This document shows, in pieces, positions 8,561 through 15,686 of a stretch of DNA of 29,045 nt. Made by a program: the position numbers and the translations under genes. Source of the DNA: DATDYW01 sp044375695 (GTDB taxonomy: Bacteria > Patescibacteriota > Minisyncoccia > Phycocordibacterales > JAACPR01); NCBI GenBank assembly GCA_044375695.1, contig JBILMG010000006.1, positions 1 to 29,045 of the forward strand, in the 5' to 3' direction. The notes under the pieces were generated by a model. That model was given only the letters and a program-made list of their open reading frames with translations, had not been told where the DNA came from and made no database searches. The first letter of the stretch is position 1, and every line of letters begins with the position of its first letter.

Positions 8561-9196
8561 CTAGCTTTGCAGCTGCTCTTCTATCCCTTCACTATCACGT
8601 TCGCGCCGTCTTTCGTCCAGGGTCTGATCTTCGAACTGCCAATACAGGGCCCCAGATACTGGATAGTCGACGCCTAGCGCCCGTCTGGCCGCACGGGCAA
8701 GACTCACGGTCTCTCCTTCAAAATCTACGTTCGAACCGTCAACAAGACGGCAGGTGACAGACGGGTTTCGGGTAAAGGTAAAGACGCTTCCGATCGGAAT
8801 GCCGTACCGCTCGAAATCGAAACGTTTCTGGTAGCGCTTGGCTTTGGCGAGCGCCTTTTTGTCTTCCTCAAACTCGACGATATCCTCTCGCGGAGTTACG
8901 TCACGAAGCTCGCGCAGCTTGATGGCGGCGACGACGCGCTCGGGCGTCTCGGTGAAGAACTCGCGGTTCTCGGCGACGCGGGTGCGCCCGAACGCCTCAT
9001 GGAGCCGGCGCTCGACGAAATCCATGTCGTCTACCTCGGCAGCGTAGAAAACCTCGAACGGCAGCGGTACGCCTGAAGGCCGGGACAGGTCTTTGACGCG
9101 GACAGCGAGATCAGAAGTCTTCCCTACCTTGATGTATCCAGGCATCGCCTCGTTCGTGAGGATGTAGACGATGCCGCTTTTCTTCTGCTGATCCAT
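8561..9196 (-). CDS. GIY-YIG nuclease family protein (T5orf172/Mug113-like)
   Basis: A 211-residue protein. The N-terminal domain carries the GIY-YIG signature in the form GIVYILTN (8-15) and GYIKVGKT (20-27), followed by the conserved arginine region (AVRVKDLS) and the metal-binding glutamate segment (FVERRLHEAF ... REFFTETPERVV), all typical of the T5orf172/Mug113-type subgroup. A basic linker leads to a C-terminal module (VSLARAARRALG ... SGALYWQFEDQTL) with weak resemblance to the DUF4357 type. I prefer the ATG at 9194-9196; a TTG two codons upstream is possible. A TAGGGT box lies 6 bp before this ATG, making it the probable promoter-proximal gene of the hsd operon. Whether it takes part in restriction is unknown; position suggests it might. 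Confidence 0.78.
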   Translation of the reverse strand: MDQQKKSGIVYILTNEAMPGYIKVGKTSDLAVRVKDLSRPSGVPLPFEVFYAAEVDDMDFVERRLHEAFGRTRVAENREFFTETPERVVAAIKLRELRDVTPREDIVEFEEDKKALAKAKRYQKRFDFERYGIPIGSVFTFTRNPSVTCRLVDGSNVDFEGETVSLARAARRALGVDYPVSGALYWQFEDQTLDERRRERDSEGIEEQLQS

Positions 9197-9202
9197 ATCC
9201 AA

Positions 9203-9208
9203 ACCCTA
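9203..9208 (-). promoter_or_regulatory. -10 box for the GIY-YIG/hsd operon
   Basis: TAGGGT on the minus strand, 6 bp from the ATG, identical in sequence and similar in spacing to the box before the 2H gene. No clear -35 was seen. This predicts a leaderless transcript. Confidence 0.5.
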
Positions 9209-9227
9209 GCACCTGCGGAGACGAGCT

Positions 9228-9255
9228 AAAAGAAAAGCAGCCGTTTCAGGCTGCT
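9228..9255 (-). terminator. Terminator of the NADAR gene, overlapping its stop codon
   Basis: A 7-bp stem (9236-9242 / 9249-9255) with the TGA stop in its loop, followed on the minus strand by TTTTCTTTT. Confidence 0.85.
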
Positions 9256-9755
9256 GAGGCAAGGGTCGCTTTGGCGGCGAGGTTCTGGTGGTGGGCGGCG
9301 CGGAGGGTCATCCAGATTTTGCCGAGCTCGTTGCGGCCGTCACCGTTTGGCCCCCAGCCCCAGAAGGCGTCTTTGTGGGATGCCTCGGTGAGGACGCGGT
9401 CGCCGGTTTCAAGCAGCTTCTGCTGAATCCAGGGGTGCTGGTCGAACTTGTGCTGGACGATTTCGGCCATCGTCTCGAGACGCAGGCCGTCGTCCCAGCC
9501 CGGGAACTTCCCTTCTGCTTCGAGGCGGCGGGCGGTCATTAGGGCGTCGTGCGCCGAGAGCTGGTTCCCTACCTCGTAGGCCAGATCGCGATTGCCGTTG
9601 AGGAGGAACTTGGCGGCTTGGTAGGCGTGCTCGGAGGTCATCCAGAGCCGATCTCTCCAGCGGATCGCGAAGGCCGAGAAGTTGGACAGGTAGTAGTGCT
9701 GGCTCTCGTAGAAGAGAACGGGGCCGGCGTTTGGGGCGGCGGGGGTAAGGTTCAT
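9246..9755 (-). CDS. NADAR family protein (YbiA-like N-glycosidase / ADP-ribosyl hydrolase)
   Basis: A 169-residue single-domain protein with the full NADAR pattern: FYESQHYYLSNFSAF (about 15-29), WMTSEHAYQAAKF (about 39-51), and KDAFWGWGPNGDGRNELGKI (about 128-147). Family members include plant and bacterial YbiA-type N-glycosidases acting on riboflavin-pathway intermediates and enzymes reported to remove ADP-ribose from guanine bases in nucleic acid, where they act as antitoxins to DarT-like toxins. No toxin gene is visible beside it. It has its own terminator and is separated from the hsd operon, which starts 38 bp after it on the same strand. Both a metabolite-repair and a defence role are open. 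Confidence 0.85.
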   Translation of the reverse strand: MNLTPAAPNAGPVLFYESQHYYLSNFSAFAIRWRDRLWMTSEHAYQAAKFLLNGNRDLAYEVGNQLSAHDALMTARRLEAEGKFPGWDDGLRLETMAEIVQHKFDQHPWIQQKLLETGDRVLTEASHKDAFWGWGPNGDGRNELGKIWMTLRAAHHQNLAAKATLASAA

Positions 9756-9889
9756 ACGAAGGAGAGGCTAGCGAAATAGTTGCCCCGCGGGAAGCCTGGG
9801 CGGTGTCTTGACTTTATGTTTTTTACATGTCAATTTGACGACCAGCTGTTCCAAAGGGAAAGCCCCAAAACCAAATACATCGATCCAAT

Positions 9890-10816
9890 ATGGCACCTAT
9901 CGCAAACGTACACGGCGTCGCCGTTTACTCAGACAAATCAATCAACGGCATTTCCGGCACGAGAATCACCTTCTCCGACGGGAGCTGGTGCGACACCTCG
10001 AGCAAGCAAATCGTGAACCAGGGCCCGGGCTTCATCAGCCTTGGCGAAGCTCCGGAAGGAGCGCCGGGCGAGGCGGCCGCGCCCAAAACCGAAAAGGTCG
10101 GCCCTACCCCTTTCGCGGCTAAAGCCGTGGACATTCGCGGCATCGTCGCCGACGTGACGGTAAAGGTTGGCGAGAGCCCATCTTTCGAGGCGGAAGGACC
10201 GGGCGCGGAAGGCATCACCTTCGGCGATTCGGGCGAAACCCTGACCGTGCGCGGCAAGCCGGGCAAGGGCGTCGGCGGAATCGCGAGCGTCATGTCGGGA
10301 AACTTCACGAGCATTTCGATCGGCGGAAGCTCTATGGTTTTCCACGGAGGCGGCATGCGGTTCTCGAGCGGCGGCGGTAGCCTGCTGCCCAAGGTAACCA
10401 TCACGGTCACCAAGGGCACCAAGGTGTCCGTTGACGACGTGTCCGGCAATGTTGCCATCGGCGACACCGGCGGCGCCCTCGAGATCACCGCCTCGGGCCA
10501 GCGCGAGATCACCGCGGGCGAAGTCGCCGAAGCGGTCATCAACGTCAGCGGCCAGGTTGAGGTGAAGGTTAAATCCGTCAGCAAGACGCTGGCCGCGAGC
10601 GCAACCGGCCAGAGTAAGGTCACCGTGGAAGACGGGTCCGTCGAGAGCTTCTCGGCAACGGCCGTCGGCCAGAGCAAGGTTCGCTTCAACGGCCGCGCCC
10701 AAAACGCCACGCTCACCGCGACCGGCCAGAGCAAGGTTCGCGTTCGCCACGTCGAGAATCGCCCGGCGCGAAGCGCAACCGGCCAGAGCGAGATCGAGGT
10801 CGAAAACCGGGACTAG
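9890..10816 (+). CDS. GIN/DUF2807-like beta-helical repeat protein without signal peptide
   Basis: A 308-residue Gly/Ser/Thr/Val-rich protein. After a distinct N-terminal 55 residues (ISGTRITFSDGSWCDTSSKQ) and a proline/alanine linker, residues about 80-308 alternate short beta-like segments. The C-terminal part contains five recurrences of a Gly-Gln-containing unit of the type (S/A)ATGQSKV (ASGQREI, VSGQVEV, ATGQSKV, AVGQSKV, ATGQSKV, ATGQSEI). This resembles the head/GIN (DUF2807) beta-helix fold found in auto-transporter-like adhesins, but there is no signal peptide or membrane segment. The start ATG at 9890 follows an AT-rich intergenic segment with TTGACT at 9811. It is monocistronic. 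Function unknown; a structural or adhesive role is inferred from the fold type only. Confidence 0.65.
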   Translation: MAPIANVHGVAVYSDKSINGISGTRITFSDGSWCDTSSKQIVNQGPGFISLGEAPEGAPGEAAAPKTEKVGPTPFAAKAVDIRGIVADVTVKVGESPSFEAEGPGAEGITFGDSGETLTVRGKPGKGVGGIASVMSGNFTSISIGGSSMVFHGGGMRFSSGGGSLLPKVTITVTKGTKVSVDDVSGNVAIGDTGGALEITASGQREITAGEVAEAVINVSGQVEVKVKSVSKTLAASATGQSKVTVEDGSVESFSATAVGQSKVRFNGRAQNATLTATGQSKVRVRHVENRPARSATGQSEIEVENRD

Positions 10817-10855
10817 TCCCGGCCCACCCGAGCAGTCGGGTGGTTTTCTTTTTTA
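10807..10855 (+). terminator. Tandem hairpins ending the GIN-like gene
   Basis: First palindrome CCGGGAC-TA-GTCCCGG (10807-10822) contains the TAG stop codon; the second, CCACCCGA / TCGGGTGG (10824-10831 / 10836-10843), is followed by TTTTCTTTTTT. Confidence 0.85.
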
Positions 10856-10860
10856 GAGGA

Positions 10861-10891
10861 GAAAAGAAAAGCCCGCCGCGAAGCGGCGGGC
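10861..10891 (-). terminator. Terminator of the lipoprotein gene
   Basis: A 9-bp stem GCCCGCCGC / GCGGCGGGC with loop GAA, followed on the minus strand by TTTTCTTTTC. The 30-nt unit is identical to the terminator at 11926-11955. Confidence 0.88.
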
Positions 10892-10902
10892 AGTATGTTG
10901 GG

Positions 10903-11847
10903 TCACAGGAACTTCACGCCGTATCGCCCGGAGAGCTCGAGCACCCGGGAATCCTGCAAGAAGCTCCTCGGCATGACGGCTTCGCCGAGGGCGCCGTAAT
11001 CGCCGAGCAGCCTGGCCAGGTGTGGCAGGTGCGCGAGACCGAAGACGATCACCTGCCGGCCGCTCGCCTTTTTAGCGGCGACATAGGACAGCAGGTACAA
11101 GTCGCGGGCGGCAGAAAGCGCGTCGCGGGCCGCCTCTGACGTTTTGGGGGTCAGATCCGAAGGCAACGGACGCCCTACCCCGAACAGATCGCCGTAACAG
11201 AGAAGGTGCTGGTGAATAGCCTTCAGCGGGCGGTAGTCGCCACCGTAGACCATCGTCTCTCCAATCAACGCGTGCGATGCGTAAACGTGGAGATTCTCCT
11301 CGTAGAAGGACTCGGCTGCGGAGCGGGGCGGATTGGCGCCGTAGGGACTGAGGGGATTGACGCTGAGCTCGAGGAGCATCTCGTCGATAGCCGCCGTCTT
11401 GGTGAGGAAGCCGCCGCCGGTATGGTCTTCGGTCCAGAAGATCGGGTAGGCAGAGACGAATTTCACGACGGCGCCTTGGCACGCGGCAACAAAGCCGACG
11501 TCGGCGCCAAAGCTGTCGTGCACCATGCCGTAAACGTCCACCTCGATACCAGCCAGGCCGGCGAGCTCGGCGCGGAGCGTTTCGGCGCTCTTGGCGCCGG
11601 CGCGGTAGCGGCGGATAAGCTCCATGAGCCTAGAGTCTTCGGACGCCTCACGCTCGAGCGACGCCAGGGCGCCGTCGAGACGATTGAGCGTTTCGGCAAC
11701 GTCGTCGACGCCCTGACGCGGCGCCGGGTAGGCGACGCGGGCGAGGTCGTTGAAGTCGGGCGGTTGAGCAGCTCTCTGGTCGGGGCTGCACGAGCTGACG
11801 GACAGCGCCGCAACAGCGGCGAGAATGGAGGGGATGATCGCTTTCAT
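10903..11847 (-). CDS. Predicted lipoprotein of unknown function
   Basis: A 314-residue protein with a lipoprotein signal: MKAIIPSILAAVAALSVSSC, with cysteine at position 20 after V-S-S, then a polar mature part. The mature protein is mostly helical. The C-terminal segment GRQVIVFGLAHLPHLARLLG loosely recalls the glycine-histidine motif of TraB/PrgY-type proteins, but the rest does not convincingly match, so I leave it unassigned. It has its own promoter (TTGACA and TAGTAA) and terminator, thus forms a single-gene unit. It is expected to be anchored at the outer face of the cytoplasmic membrane. Confidence 0.72.
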   Translation of the reverse strand: MKAIIPSILAAVAALSVSSCSPDQRAAQPPDFNDLARVAYPAPRQGVDDVAETLNRLDGALASLEREASEDSRLMELIRRYRAGAKSAETLRAELAGLAGIEVDVYGMVHDSFGADVGFVAACQGAVVKFVSAYPIFWTEDHTGGGFLTKTAAIDEMLLELSVNPLSPYGANPPRSAAESFYEENLHVYASHALIGETMVYGGDYRPLKAIHQHLLCYGDLFGVGRPLPSDLTPKTSEAARDALSAARDLYLLSYVAAKKASGRQVIVFGLAHLPHLARLLGDYGALGEAVMPRSFLQDSRVLELSGRYGVKFL

Positions 11848-11877
11848 GTATTCAGTTTTGAACGGGTGTTCGGGTGA

Positions 11878-11907
11878 TTACTACAATAAATATTTGCATT
11901 TTGTCAA
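11878..11907 (-). promoter_or_regulatory. Promoter of the lipoprotein gene
   Basis: Minus-strand TTGACA (11902-11907) and TAGTAA (11878-11883) with 18-bp spacing in an AT-rich stretch, about 30 bp upstream of the ATG. Confidence 0.65.
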
Positions 11908-11925
11908 TGTTTTGCGGGCGGGCGG

Positions 11926-11955
11926 AAAAGAAAAGCCCGCCGCGAAGCGGCGGGC
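11926..11955 (-). terminator. Terminator of the M50 protease gene
   Basis: Same 9-bp GCCCGCCGC / GCGGCGGGC stem and TTTTCTTTT tail as at 10862-10891; the two 30-nt copies are identical. Confidence 0.88.
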
Positions 11956-11961
11956 GGATAT

Positions 11962-12759
11962 TCACTTTTTCTGCGTTTCGGCGGCAGCCTCAACCGGAGG
12001 TTTCCCCAGCATCTCCTGCCACGCCTCCTTCGATCCGGGCGCGCTGTCCGCGAGCCGCATCAGGCCGAAGAGCATAAGCGCGAGCACGACGTGCACGACG
12101 CAGGTGCGGATGGCGCCGCGGCGGCTCATGCCGCGAGGTTGCTCGGTCACGGCCATCACGCGAGACTCTTTCCAGCATGCCCAGGTAATGAGGCCGCCCA
12201 GCAGCAGCGGGAGTCGACCGAAGGCCGTCGCGAGCCCGCAGGCAAGCACGCTAGCCAGCACGACGTTGTAGCCGAGACGCGGGTGGATTGATCCCGTCGC
12301 GGCCACCAGTAGCCGGCCGCCGTCGAGCGGATTTATCGGCGCCAGGTTAAACAGGTTCACCGCCGCCATAAAGCTGGCGACGGCAGCCAAGAACGGCGCG
12401 CCGGTCAGCAGGTACAGGGCGAAGACGGCAAGCGCCTGCGCGAAACCCCAGATGGGTCCCATGAGAACGATCCACACCTGATCTTGCTGCGTTTTGGCCT
12501 GCTCGGTGACGAGCGCTACCCCGCCCACGAACGGGAGGAAGTAGAAGCCTTTGGTGGGAATGCCGCATGAGCGCATTGCCCACACGTGACCTTGTTCGTG
12601 GAACCCAACGGTCACGAGGACGAGCAGCCCGAACTGCCAGGTGGTGACCCAGGACATCAGCGCGAAGCTGATGACGGCTAGGATGATTTTGGCCCTGATA
12701 GAGCCAGAAGGCTCGTCATTTGGCGCCGCAAAAGCGGTCGCGTCAGTGTTGCTATTCAT
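11962..12759 (-). CDS. M50-family membrane metalloprotease (site-2-protease-like)
   Basis: A 265-residue polytopic protein. The zinc-binding motif HEQGH sits in VGFHEQGHVWAMR (about 53-65) within a membrane segment, and the third ligand motif NLAPINPLDGGRLL (about 137-150) matches N-x2-P-x-NPLDGG of the M50 family. About six hydrophobic segments are visible, including ones before and after each motif and one near the C-terminus (about 222-240). No PDZ or CBS domain is present, so it is a minimal type. M50 proteases cleave membrane-spanning substrates such as anti-sigma factors; no such partner is adjacent. Single-gene unit with an AT-rich upstream region that includes TTGACT. Confidence 0.85.
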   Translation of the reverse strand: MNSNTDATAFAAPNDEPSGSIRAKIILAVISFALMSWVTTWQFGLLVLVTVGFHEQGHVWAMRSCGIPTKGFYFLPFVGGVALVTEQAKTQQDQVWIVLMGPIWGFAQALAVFALYLLTGAPFLAAVASFMAAVNLFNLAPINPLDGGRLLVAATGSIHPRLGYNVVLASVLACGLATAFGRLPLLLGGLITWACWKESRVMAVTEQPRGMSRRGAIRTCVVHVVLALMLFGLMRLADSAPGSKEAWQEMLGKPPVEAAAETQKK

Positions 12760-12842
12760 TTGTGAGTGGAACTATCTTTATTTTTAATCACTTTTTTCTA
12801 TTTTAGTCAAAGGTACAGAGACGGCCTCGCCGCCGAAAACTT

Positions 12843-12871
12843 TTGACGGGCGCTCTCTTTTCGCTTAGCTT
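12843..12871 (+). promoter_or_regulatory. Probable promoter of the YjjX-like gene
   Basis: TTGACG (12843-12848), 17-bp spacer, TAGCTT (12866-12871), 20 bp before the ATG. Confidence 0.4.
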
Positions 12872-12891
12872 TCGCGGCCGAGATCCTTCCT

Positions 12892-13425
12892 ATGCAAAAA
12901 CCAAAAACAGTAATTCTAGGCTCGCAGAGCGAGCTCAAACGTCACGCCGTCCAGCAAGCCCTCGACCAGCTCGGGGTAAAGGCTCAGATTGTTTCGAAGT
13001 TGACCCCTTCCGGCAAGAACGCCCAGCCCTACGGCACGAGAGAAGCCTACGAAGGCGCCAGGCACCGGGCTTACGCCAACTGGGACAAAGACGCCGGCGA
13101 GGACGTTTGGTGCATCGGCATCGAGAGCGGCGTCATGCCGTTCGGGGAGCCGAGCGAGCGTGTCGACATCGCGGTCGTGTTCGTGAAGACGGGCAGCGGC
13201 CAAAATGGATTCGCAACCTCGGCCGGCGTCTCGATGCCTTCAGACGCAATTGAAGAGGCCCAACGTCGCGGCTTCAGCGTGACGACGGTCGCCGAAGTTC
13301 TGGGCGAACGCTTGAACTGCCCCGCCGATGACCCGCACGCCGGACTGACCGGCGGCCAGGTGAGCCGTAGCGAGGCAATTGCCCAGGCGGTCGCGATCGT
13401 GATTTCGCAGCTCCTGAAAGCCTGA
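12892..13425 (+). CDS. yjjX: Inosine/xanthosine triphosphatase (YjjX/DUF84 family)
   Basis: A 177-residue protein with the DUF84 layout: VILGSQSELKRHAVQQAL at the N-terminus (nucleotide-binding lysine region), WCIGIESGV near residue 82, and LTGGQVSRSEAIAQAV near the C-terminus (usual form LT-x-G-x-x-SR). YjjX hydrolyses ITP and XTP, the deaminated purine nucleotides, to their diphosphates, keeping them out of RNA and DNA. Length is normal for the family. Monocistronic with its own terminator. The assignment to the family is good; the symbol follows the E. coli member. Confidence 0.8.
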   Translation: MQKPKTVILGSQSELKRHAVQQALDQLGVKAQIVSKLTPSGKNAQPYGTREAYEGARHRAYANWDKDAGEDVWCIGIESGVMPFGEPSERVDIAVVFVKTGSGQNGFATSAGVSMPSDAIEEAQRRGFSVTTVAEVLGERLNCPADDPHAGLTGGQVSRSEAIAQAVAIVISQLLKA

Positions 13426-13431
13426 ACGTGA

Positions 13432-13467
13432 GGGCCCGCGCGAAGCGCGGGCCCCTTTTCTTTTTCC
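13432..13467 (+). terminator. Terminator of the YjjX-like gene
   Basis: A 10-bp stem GGGCCCGCGC / GCGCGGGCCC, loop GAA, followed by CTTTTCTTTTT. Confidence 0.9.
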
Positions 13468-13482
13468 CAAAAAATCCGACGG

Positions 13483-14271
13483 CTACGCCCGCGGCGGCAG
13501 CGGGAAGAACGCGCTGGTCTTCTTTTTGTACTCCTCGAAGGCGGGGTTGCCGGCGAAGGCGCGCTCGAGCATCGGGATGCCCGAAACCTTCAGGATCAGG
13601 AACGAGATGGTGAACGGCCCGAGGATGCCGATCCAGCCGCCCGGCACCGATAGCGCCACGAGCCAAATCCCCCACCACTGCGTCACCTCGCCGAAGTAGT
13701 TCGGGTGGCGGGTGTAGCGCCAGAGGCCCGAGCTCATCACCGGCGGGCGGGCGGCGGGATCTTGCCTAAGGTACGCGCGCAGCTGCGCGTCTCCGACCGA
13801 TTCGAACGTGAAGCCGACGAGCCACACGAGCACGCCCGCCGCGTCGAGCCAGCCGAACGCTCCGCCGCGGGCGGCGGCCACGACGATTGCCGGCGAGACC
13901 ACCATCAAGAGGAGCGCGCCCTGCAGCGCGAAGATCTGCAGCAGCGAGCGCCACCAGAACGTCTTGCCCCACGACTCGCGCCAGGCGCGGTAGCGGGCGT
14001 CTTCGGGCTTGCGACGGTTGCGCGAGAAGACGTGCCACGAGAGGCGCAGGCCCCAGACGGCGACCAGCGCGAAGAGGAGCAAGGCGCGATCGGCCGCAAA
14101 CCCGCCCGTGCCAAGAATGGCGGCGGCGAGGGCGAGCACGAAGCCGAGGCCCCAGGCGATGTCGGCCACGTCGGCGCGGCGAATGAACATCGAGACGACG
14201 TACCAGGCGAGCATGTAGACCAGGACGGCGAGCGCGGCGGCGGCGAAGGCGGGCACGAGGAGGCTCAGCAT
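13483..14271 (-). CDS. DUF1295 membrane protein (steroid 5-alpha-reductase-like fold)
   Basis: A 262-residue protein with about six to seven membrane segments. The family signature is near the C-terminus: GLWRYTRHPNYFGEVTQWW (about 181-199), preceded by DAQLRAYLR and followed by PMLERAF and FEEYKKKTSAFFPLPP, all typical of DUF1295 within the 3-oxo-5-alpha-steroid 4-dehydrogenase/isoprenylcysteine methyltransferase-like clan. The natural substrate in bacteria is not established; a lipid reductase role is often assumed. It starts 4 bp after the DUF2177 stop, so the two are cotranscribed, a pairing seen elsewhere with lipid-modifying genes. No sterol pathway is visible here. Confidence 0.85.
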   Translation of the reverse strand: MLSLLVPAFAAAALAVLVYMLAWYVVSMFIRRADVADIAWGLGFVLALAAAILGTGGFAADRALLLFALVAVWGLRLSWHVFSRNRRKPEDARYRAWRESWGKTFWWRSLLQIFALQGALLLMVVSPAIVVAAARGGAFGWLDAAGVLVWLVGFTFESVGDAQLRAYLRQDPAARPPVMSSGLWRYTRHPNYFGEVTQWWGIWLVALSVPGGWIGILGPFTISFLILKVSGIPMLERAFAGNPAFEEYKKKTSAFFPLPPRA

Positions 14272-14275
14272 ACGG

Positions 14276-14683
14276 CTAGCGTCCGAAGCGGCGGACGCAG
14301 TAGGCGGCGATAAACGCGGCGGCGCCGGTGAGTAGCGCGCCCCACACCATGTCGACGGCGGTGATGATCGCCGGCCAAGCCTTCATCGTGGCCTGGTTGG
14401 TGAGGTCGTAGGTGCCGTAGGCGACGAGGCCGAGCGCCGCGCCCAAGAGGAACGCGCGCTGCAGCGACGCGCTCTCGCGCAGCGCCGGCAGCGTGGCGAA
14501 GAGCGTCACGCCGCCGGCGTAGAGCAGGTAGAAGAGGACGATCGGCAGCCACGACGGCGCGGCGGCAAACAGGTGCCCCAGGCGCGGCTGGTAGAGCGCC
14601 TGGTACGCAGATTTAAGCCAAACCGCGTCGAGCACGGCGAGCGAGACGAGCGAGGCAGCGTAGGCGACAATGGTTGCTGGCAT
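14276..14683 (-). CDS. DUF2177 family membrane protein
   Basis: A 135-residue protein with four predicted membrane segments. It matches DUF2177 in the order LDAVWLKSAYQALY (about 18-31), IVLFYLLYAGGVTLFA (about 48-63) and GLVAYGTYDLTNQATMKAWP (about 85-104) with WG near 114. Function unknown. It is sandwiched between the Kre9-like secreted protein gene (11 bp upstream) and DUF1295 (4 bp downstream), forming a three-gene envelope/lipid unit. Confidence 0.85.
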   Translation of the reverse strand: MPATIVAYAASLVSLAVLDAVWLKSAYQALYQPRLGHLFAAAPSWLPIVLFYLLYAGGVTLFATLPALRESASLQRAFLLGAALGLVAYGTYDLTNQATMKAWPAIITAVDMVWGALLTGAAAFIAAYCVRRFGR

Positions 14684-14694
14684 GAGCGTTGCGG

Positions 14695-15453
14695 TTACTT
14701 AACTTTAATCTTGATCCGCTTGGTAACCTGCGCGTCGTCGTACTTCTGGGCGCAGTATGAGCCCTCGGCGAGGTTGCCGCAGTAGAGCGAAACGATAGCG
14801 ACGTAGCTCTGCGGGTCTGCCGGCGCCACGAACTCGACGCCCCACTTCTTCGCGGCGGCGTCGTAGGTGGCGTTGACCGCCTGGAGCGCCGCCGTCATGT
14901 CGGATGGGTCGTACAGGTGGGCCTGCACGTTGAAGCCGTTACCCGAGGTGGCGGCGACGTCTTTTACCTCGAGCGCGTCGACCGTGAAGCGGATCGGGTC
15001 GCCGGGCGCGTAGCGCTTGGCGAGCTTGGATACCTGGCCAATCTTGTACTTAGCTTTGACGGTCTTGCCCACGCTCTCGGGAGCTTCCGACACGAAGACG
15101 AAAGGGCGGCTCTCGACCGGGCGGCCGCCGCCCTCTGGGTACAGGCGGATGCGGTACTTGCCCGCCGGCACGACGAGGAAGTCTGGGAAGGTGTACGAGA
15201 AGCTGCCCGAGTAGTTGACCGGATCGCCGAGCACCTTGGCGCCGTAGATGCCGAGAGCCGGGCCGTTGGGGCGGGCGGCGACCATCTGGATGGTCTCGAC
15301 GCCTTTCTTGGCAGGGCTCCAGGAAATGTTGATCGTCTCGCCGAGGCCGAAGACGTCGCCGGCTTCCGGTGAGGTAACTTTGATGGACGCGGCCGAGGCG
15401 AAAGACGGCGCGAGGAGCGCGAGGGCAAAGACAGCGGCTAGGTTCTTTTTCAT
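14695..15453 (-). CDS. Secreted protein with Kre9/KNH-like Ig-type domain
   Basis: A 252-residue protein with a signal peptide (MKKNLAAVFALALLAPSFASA, cut after A-S-A or A-S-A-A). The next about 90 residues have the pattern SIKVTSPEAGDVFGLGETI, then INISWSP, ending AGKYRIRLYPE, which is the Ser-Thr-rich/Kre9-KNH type Ig-like domain common in secreted proteins of Parcubacteria-like genomes. A second beta-rich domain follows (about 120-252) with two cysteines (YCGN and YCAQ). Start ATG at 15451-15453 was chosen for the signal peptide and because TACAAT lies only 7 bp upstream. First gene of the unit with DUF2177 and DUF1295. Confidence 0.8.
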   Translation of the reverse strand: MKKNLAAVFALALLAPSFASAASIKVTSPEAGDVFGLGETINISWSPAKKGVETIQMVAARPNGPALGIYGAKVLGDPVNYSGSFSYTFPDFLVVPAGKYRIRLYPEGGGRPVESRPFVFVSEAPESVGKTVKAKYKIGQVSKLAKRYAPGDPIRFTVDALEVKDVAATSGNGFNVQAHLYDPSDMTAALQAVNATYDAAAKKWGVEFVAPADPQSYVAIVSLYCGNLAEGSYCAQKYDDAQVTKRIKIKVK

Positions 15454-15460
15454 GCCGCGA

Positions 15461-15466
15461 ATTGTA
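15461..15466 (-). promoter_or_regulatory. -10 box of the Kre9-like operon
   Basis: TACAAT on the minus strand ending 7 bp before the ATG, implying a leaderless transcript. Confidence 0.5.
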
Positions 15467-15507
15467 ACGCGGCAGCTGGCTTTCCAAACCCCTCGCGGCG
15501 GACATAA

Positions 15508-15540
15508 GAAAAGCAAAAGGTCGCCCGATGGCGACCTTTT
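15508..15540 (-). terminator. Terminator downstream of the tRNA-Ser tail element
   Basis: An 11-bp stem AAAAGGTCGCC / GGCGACCTTTT (15515-15540, loop CGAT), followed on the minus strand by GCTTTTCTTATG. It would end any transcript reading from tRNA-Ser through the downstream element. Confidence 0.7.
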
Positions 15541-15552
15541 CGCGAGGGCGAA

Positions 15553-15685
15553 GGATTCGGTCACGGATAAATCCGTCGCCGTCGCTCCGGATTTTCCGCG
15601 ACCCCGCCTCGGCCGCCCACGGCCCTCGCCGGGGCACGCCTCCGGCTTTCGAATCCCTCACGCAGTGGTGCGCAGGCACCTCTGC
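15553..15685 (-). repeat. tRNA-tail element, type B (tRNA-Ser copy)
   Basis: Read on the minus strand away from tRNA-Ser. A hairpin GCAGAGGTGC / GCACCACTGC (15662-15685, one mismatch) is followed by GAGGGATTCGAAAGCCGGA (outer-stem 5' side, equal to the inverted T-arm of tRNA-Ser), then GAGGCGGGGTCGCGG, a GCGACGGCG apex, and TCCGTGACCGAATCC (outer-stem 3' side, 15553-15567). It shares these blocks with the tRNA-Ile and tRNA-Gly copies. The paired segments differ in sequence between copies but remain complementary: here P2 is GCC/GGC and P3 is CGGA/TCCG. This fills the 286-bp gap between the Kre9-like gene and tRNA-Ser. Not a known family to me. Confidence 0.75.
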
Positions 15686-15686
15686 T

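Noticed and set aside
9925..10750. Two long antisense frames opposite the GIN-like gene
   Set aside because: Shadows created by repeat composition; no start context or family signature, and the sense frame has a matching terminator.
10903..11847. TraB/PrgY or ChaN-like assignment for the lipoprotein
   Set aside because: Only one short glycine-histidine segment is similar; the rest of the protein does not follow either family.
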